Below, in pieces: positions 5,509 through 6,431 of a DNA stretch of 6,431 bases. The notes beneath the pieces are model-generated. The model made no database searches. It was not told where the DNA came from and saw only the letters and a program-made list of their open reading frames with translations. The stretch comes from Emcibacteraceae bacterium. Its GTDB lineage: Bacteria; Pseudomonadota; Alphaproteobacteria; Sphingomonadales; Emcibacteraceae. How positions within the stretch are numbered: position 1 is the stretch's first letter; each line of letters starts with the position of its first letter. The stretch spans positions 1 through 6,431 of the forward strand of contig JAESUD010000218.1 in the NCBI GenBank assembly GCA_016763335.1, given 5' to 3'. Position numbers and translations under genes: made by a program.

Positions 5509-6431
5509 TTAACGAAGCCCAAAATCTTCTTCTGGCGTTGAACTAATTTTATGAATAGCCAGATCAGCACCCATATATTCATCTTCCTGTGAAAGGCGGA
5601 TACCAATGGTTTTCTTTAAAAGACCAAAGACGATAAAACCGCTGACCCCGGCGATGACAACACCGACGAATGACCCGGCAATTTGTGCGCCGAGTGATAC
5701 GCCACCAAGCCCCCATAATATTTCCTGACCAAAGATGCCAGCGGCAATACCGCCCCAAAGGCCGCAAAGACCGTGCAGCGGCCATACGCCGAGCACATCA
5801 TCAATTTTCCATTTATTTGAAATAAATGTAAAGCTTCTGACAAATAGATATCCGGCAATGATACCGACAACAAGCGACGCAAGTGGGTGCATGATGTCGG
5901 AACCGGCGCAAACGGCAACGAGACCTGCCAGTGCGCCGTTATGGACAAACCCGGGGTCTTTTTTCCCAGCGATTAATGCAGAAAGAATGCCGCCGACCAT
6001 GGCCATTAAACTATTAATCGCAACAAGACCGCTCGCCGATGATACGGCCTGTGCGCTCATTACATTAAAGCCGAACCAACCGATACAAAGTATCCATGAA
6101 CCAAGCGCAAGAAAAGGAATATTTGAAGGCGGTATGCCGAGCGGGGTTCCGTCTTTTCTATAACGCCCCATGCGCGCCCCAAGCATTATCACTGCACCAA
6201 GCGCCAACCAACCACCCATCGCATGAACAACAATTGAGCCGGCAAAATCATGGAACGGATAACCAAATGTATCTGTAATAATATTCTGGAAATTAAACAA
6301 ATCACCCCAGACCATGCCTTCATAAACGGGATAAATCACACCGACAATAATAGCGGTGGCAATGAGTTGCGGTTTAAATTTGGCACGTTCTGCAATGCCG
6401 CCGGAAATAATAGCGGGAATAGCGGCGGCAA
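5509..6431 (-). CDS. amt: Ammonium transporter Amt family, 5' partial
   Basis: An inner-membrane channel of the Amt/Mep/Rh family for ammonium uptake. The frame is open without a stop to the window edge, giving 306 full codons. About 100 or more N-terminal residues (family about 400-430) lie outside. A GTG at 6337-6339 is internal: the upstream in-frame residues IPAIISGGIAERAKF are typical Amt sequence. Diagnostic features are DFAGSIVVHAMGG with the pore Asp (codon 6247-6249) and first pore His (6223-6225), GWFGFNVMSAQ, NGALAGLVAVCAG, and WPLHGLCGLWGG with the second pore His (5773-5775). Repeated hydrophobic helices span the whole piece. The cytoplasmic C-terminus is long enough to contact a PII protein (EDEYMGADLAIHKI). 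A glnK gene would be expected upstream, outside the window. A short hairpin terminator follows the TAA. Confidence 0.96.
   Translation of the reverse strand, partial: AAAIPAIISGGIAERAKFKPQLIATAIIVGVIYPVYEGMVWGDLFNFQNIITDTFGYPFHDFAGSIVVHAMGGWLALGAVIMLGARMGRYRKDGTPLGIPPSNIPFLALGSWILCIGWFGFNVMSAQAVSSASGLVAINSLMAMVGGILSALIAGKKDPGFVHNGALAGLVAVCAGSDIMHPLASLVVGIIAGYLFVRSFTFISNKWKIDDVLGVWPLHGLCGLWGGIAAGIFGQEILWGLGGVSLGAQIAGSFVGVVIAGVSGFIVFGLLKKTIGIRLSQEDEYMGADLAIHKISSTPEEDFGLR

Noticed and set aside
5509..6339. Treating GTG 6337-6339 as the start of a short ammonium transporter.
   Set aside because: Typical Amt sequence continues in frame upstream to the window edge, so the gene is cut by the window rather than short.

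Overview
The window looks like a chromosomal segment of an alphaproteobacterium of moderate, fairly AT-rich base composition. The basis is gene order and protein style. An ammonium transporter, FtsK, LolA and exonuclease III lie in a row on the minus strand, an arrangement I associate with alphaproteobacteria. The Amt and SDR proteins also carry sequence blocks typical of that class. No mobile element, CRISPR array, tRNA or rRNA was seen.

Layout from left to right: (1) the 3' part of a plus-strand SDR reductase (1-495) with a pteridine-reductase-like active site; (2) tail-to-tail with it, one base away, exonuclease III xthA (497-1294, minus), preceded by an unrecognised acidic 201-residue protein (1314-1919, minus), 19 nt apart and probably one operon; (3) a 276-nt gap (1920-2195) that is the most interesting part of the window; (4) lolA (2196-2870, minus) and ftsK (2943-5354, minus, TTG start); (5) a 154-nt AT-rich gap with a probable terminator for the next gene; (6) the 3' three quarters of an ammonium transporter gene (5509 to the window edge, minus).

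The lolA/201-aa gap appears to hold an unannotated small RNA gene on the minus strand. It has a close match to a heat-shock (RpoH, sigma-32) promoter (CCCCTTGAA, 14 nt, ACCCATTTA), followed by about 150 nt with no convincing ORF. That stretch folds on paper into two stem-loops with pyrimidine-rich loops that include CCUUCCUC and CCCCUCCC. It ends in a perfect 10-bp GC-rich hairpin with a U-tract. This matches the plan of alphaproteobacterial stress sRNAs that present anti-Shine-Dalgarno motifs in loops. It is a prediction from sequence alone.

Functionally the window combines ammonium uptake, cell division and chromosome segregation (FtsK), lipoprotein trafficking (LolA), base-excision repair (XthA) and probably folate/pterin reduction (SDR). 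These are core housekeeping genes, not an accessory island.
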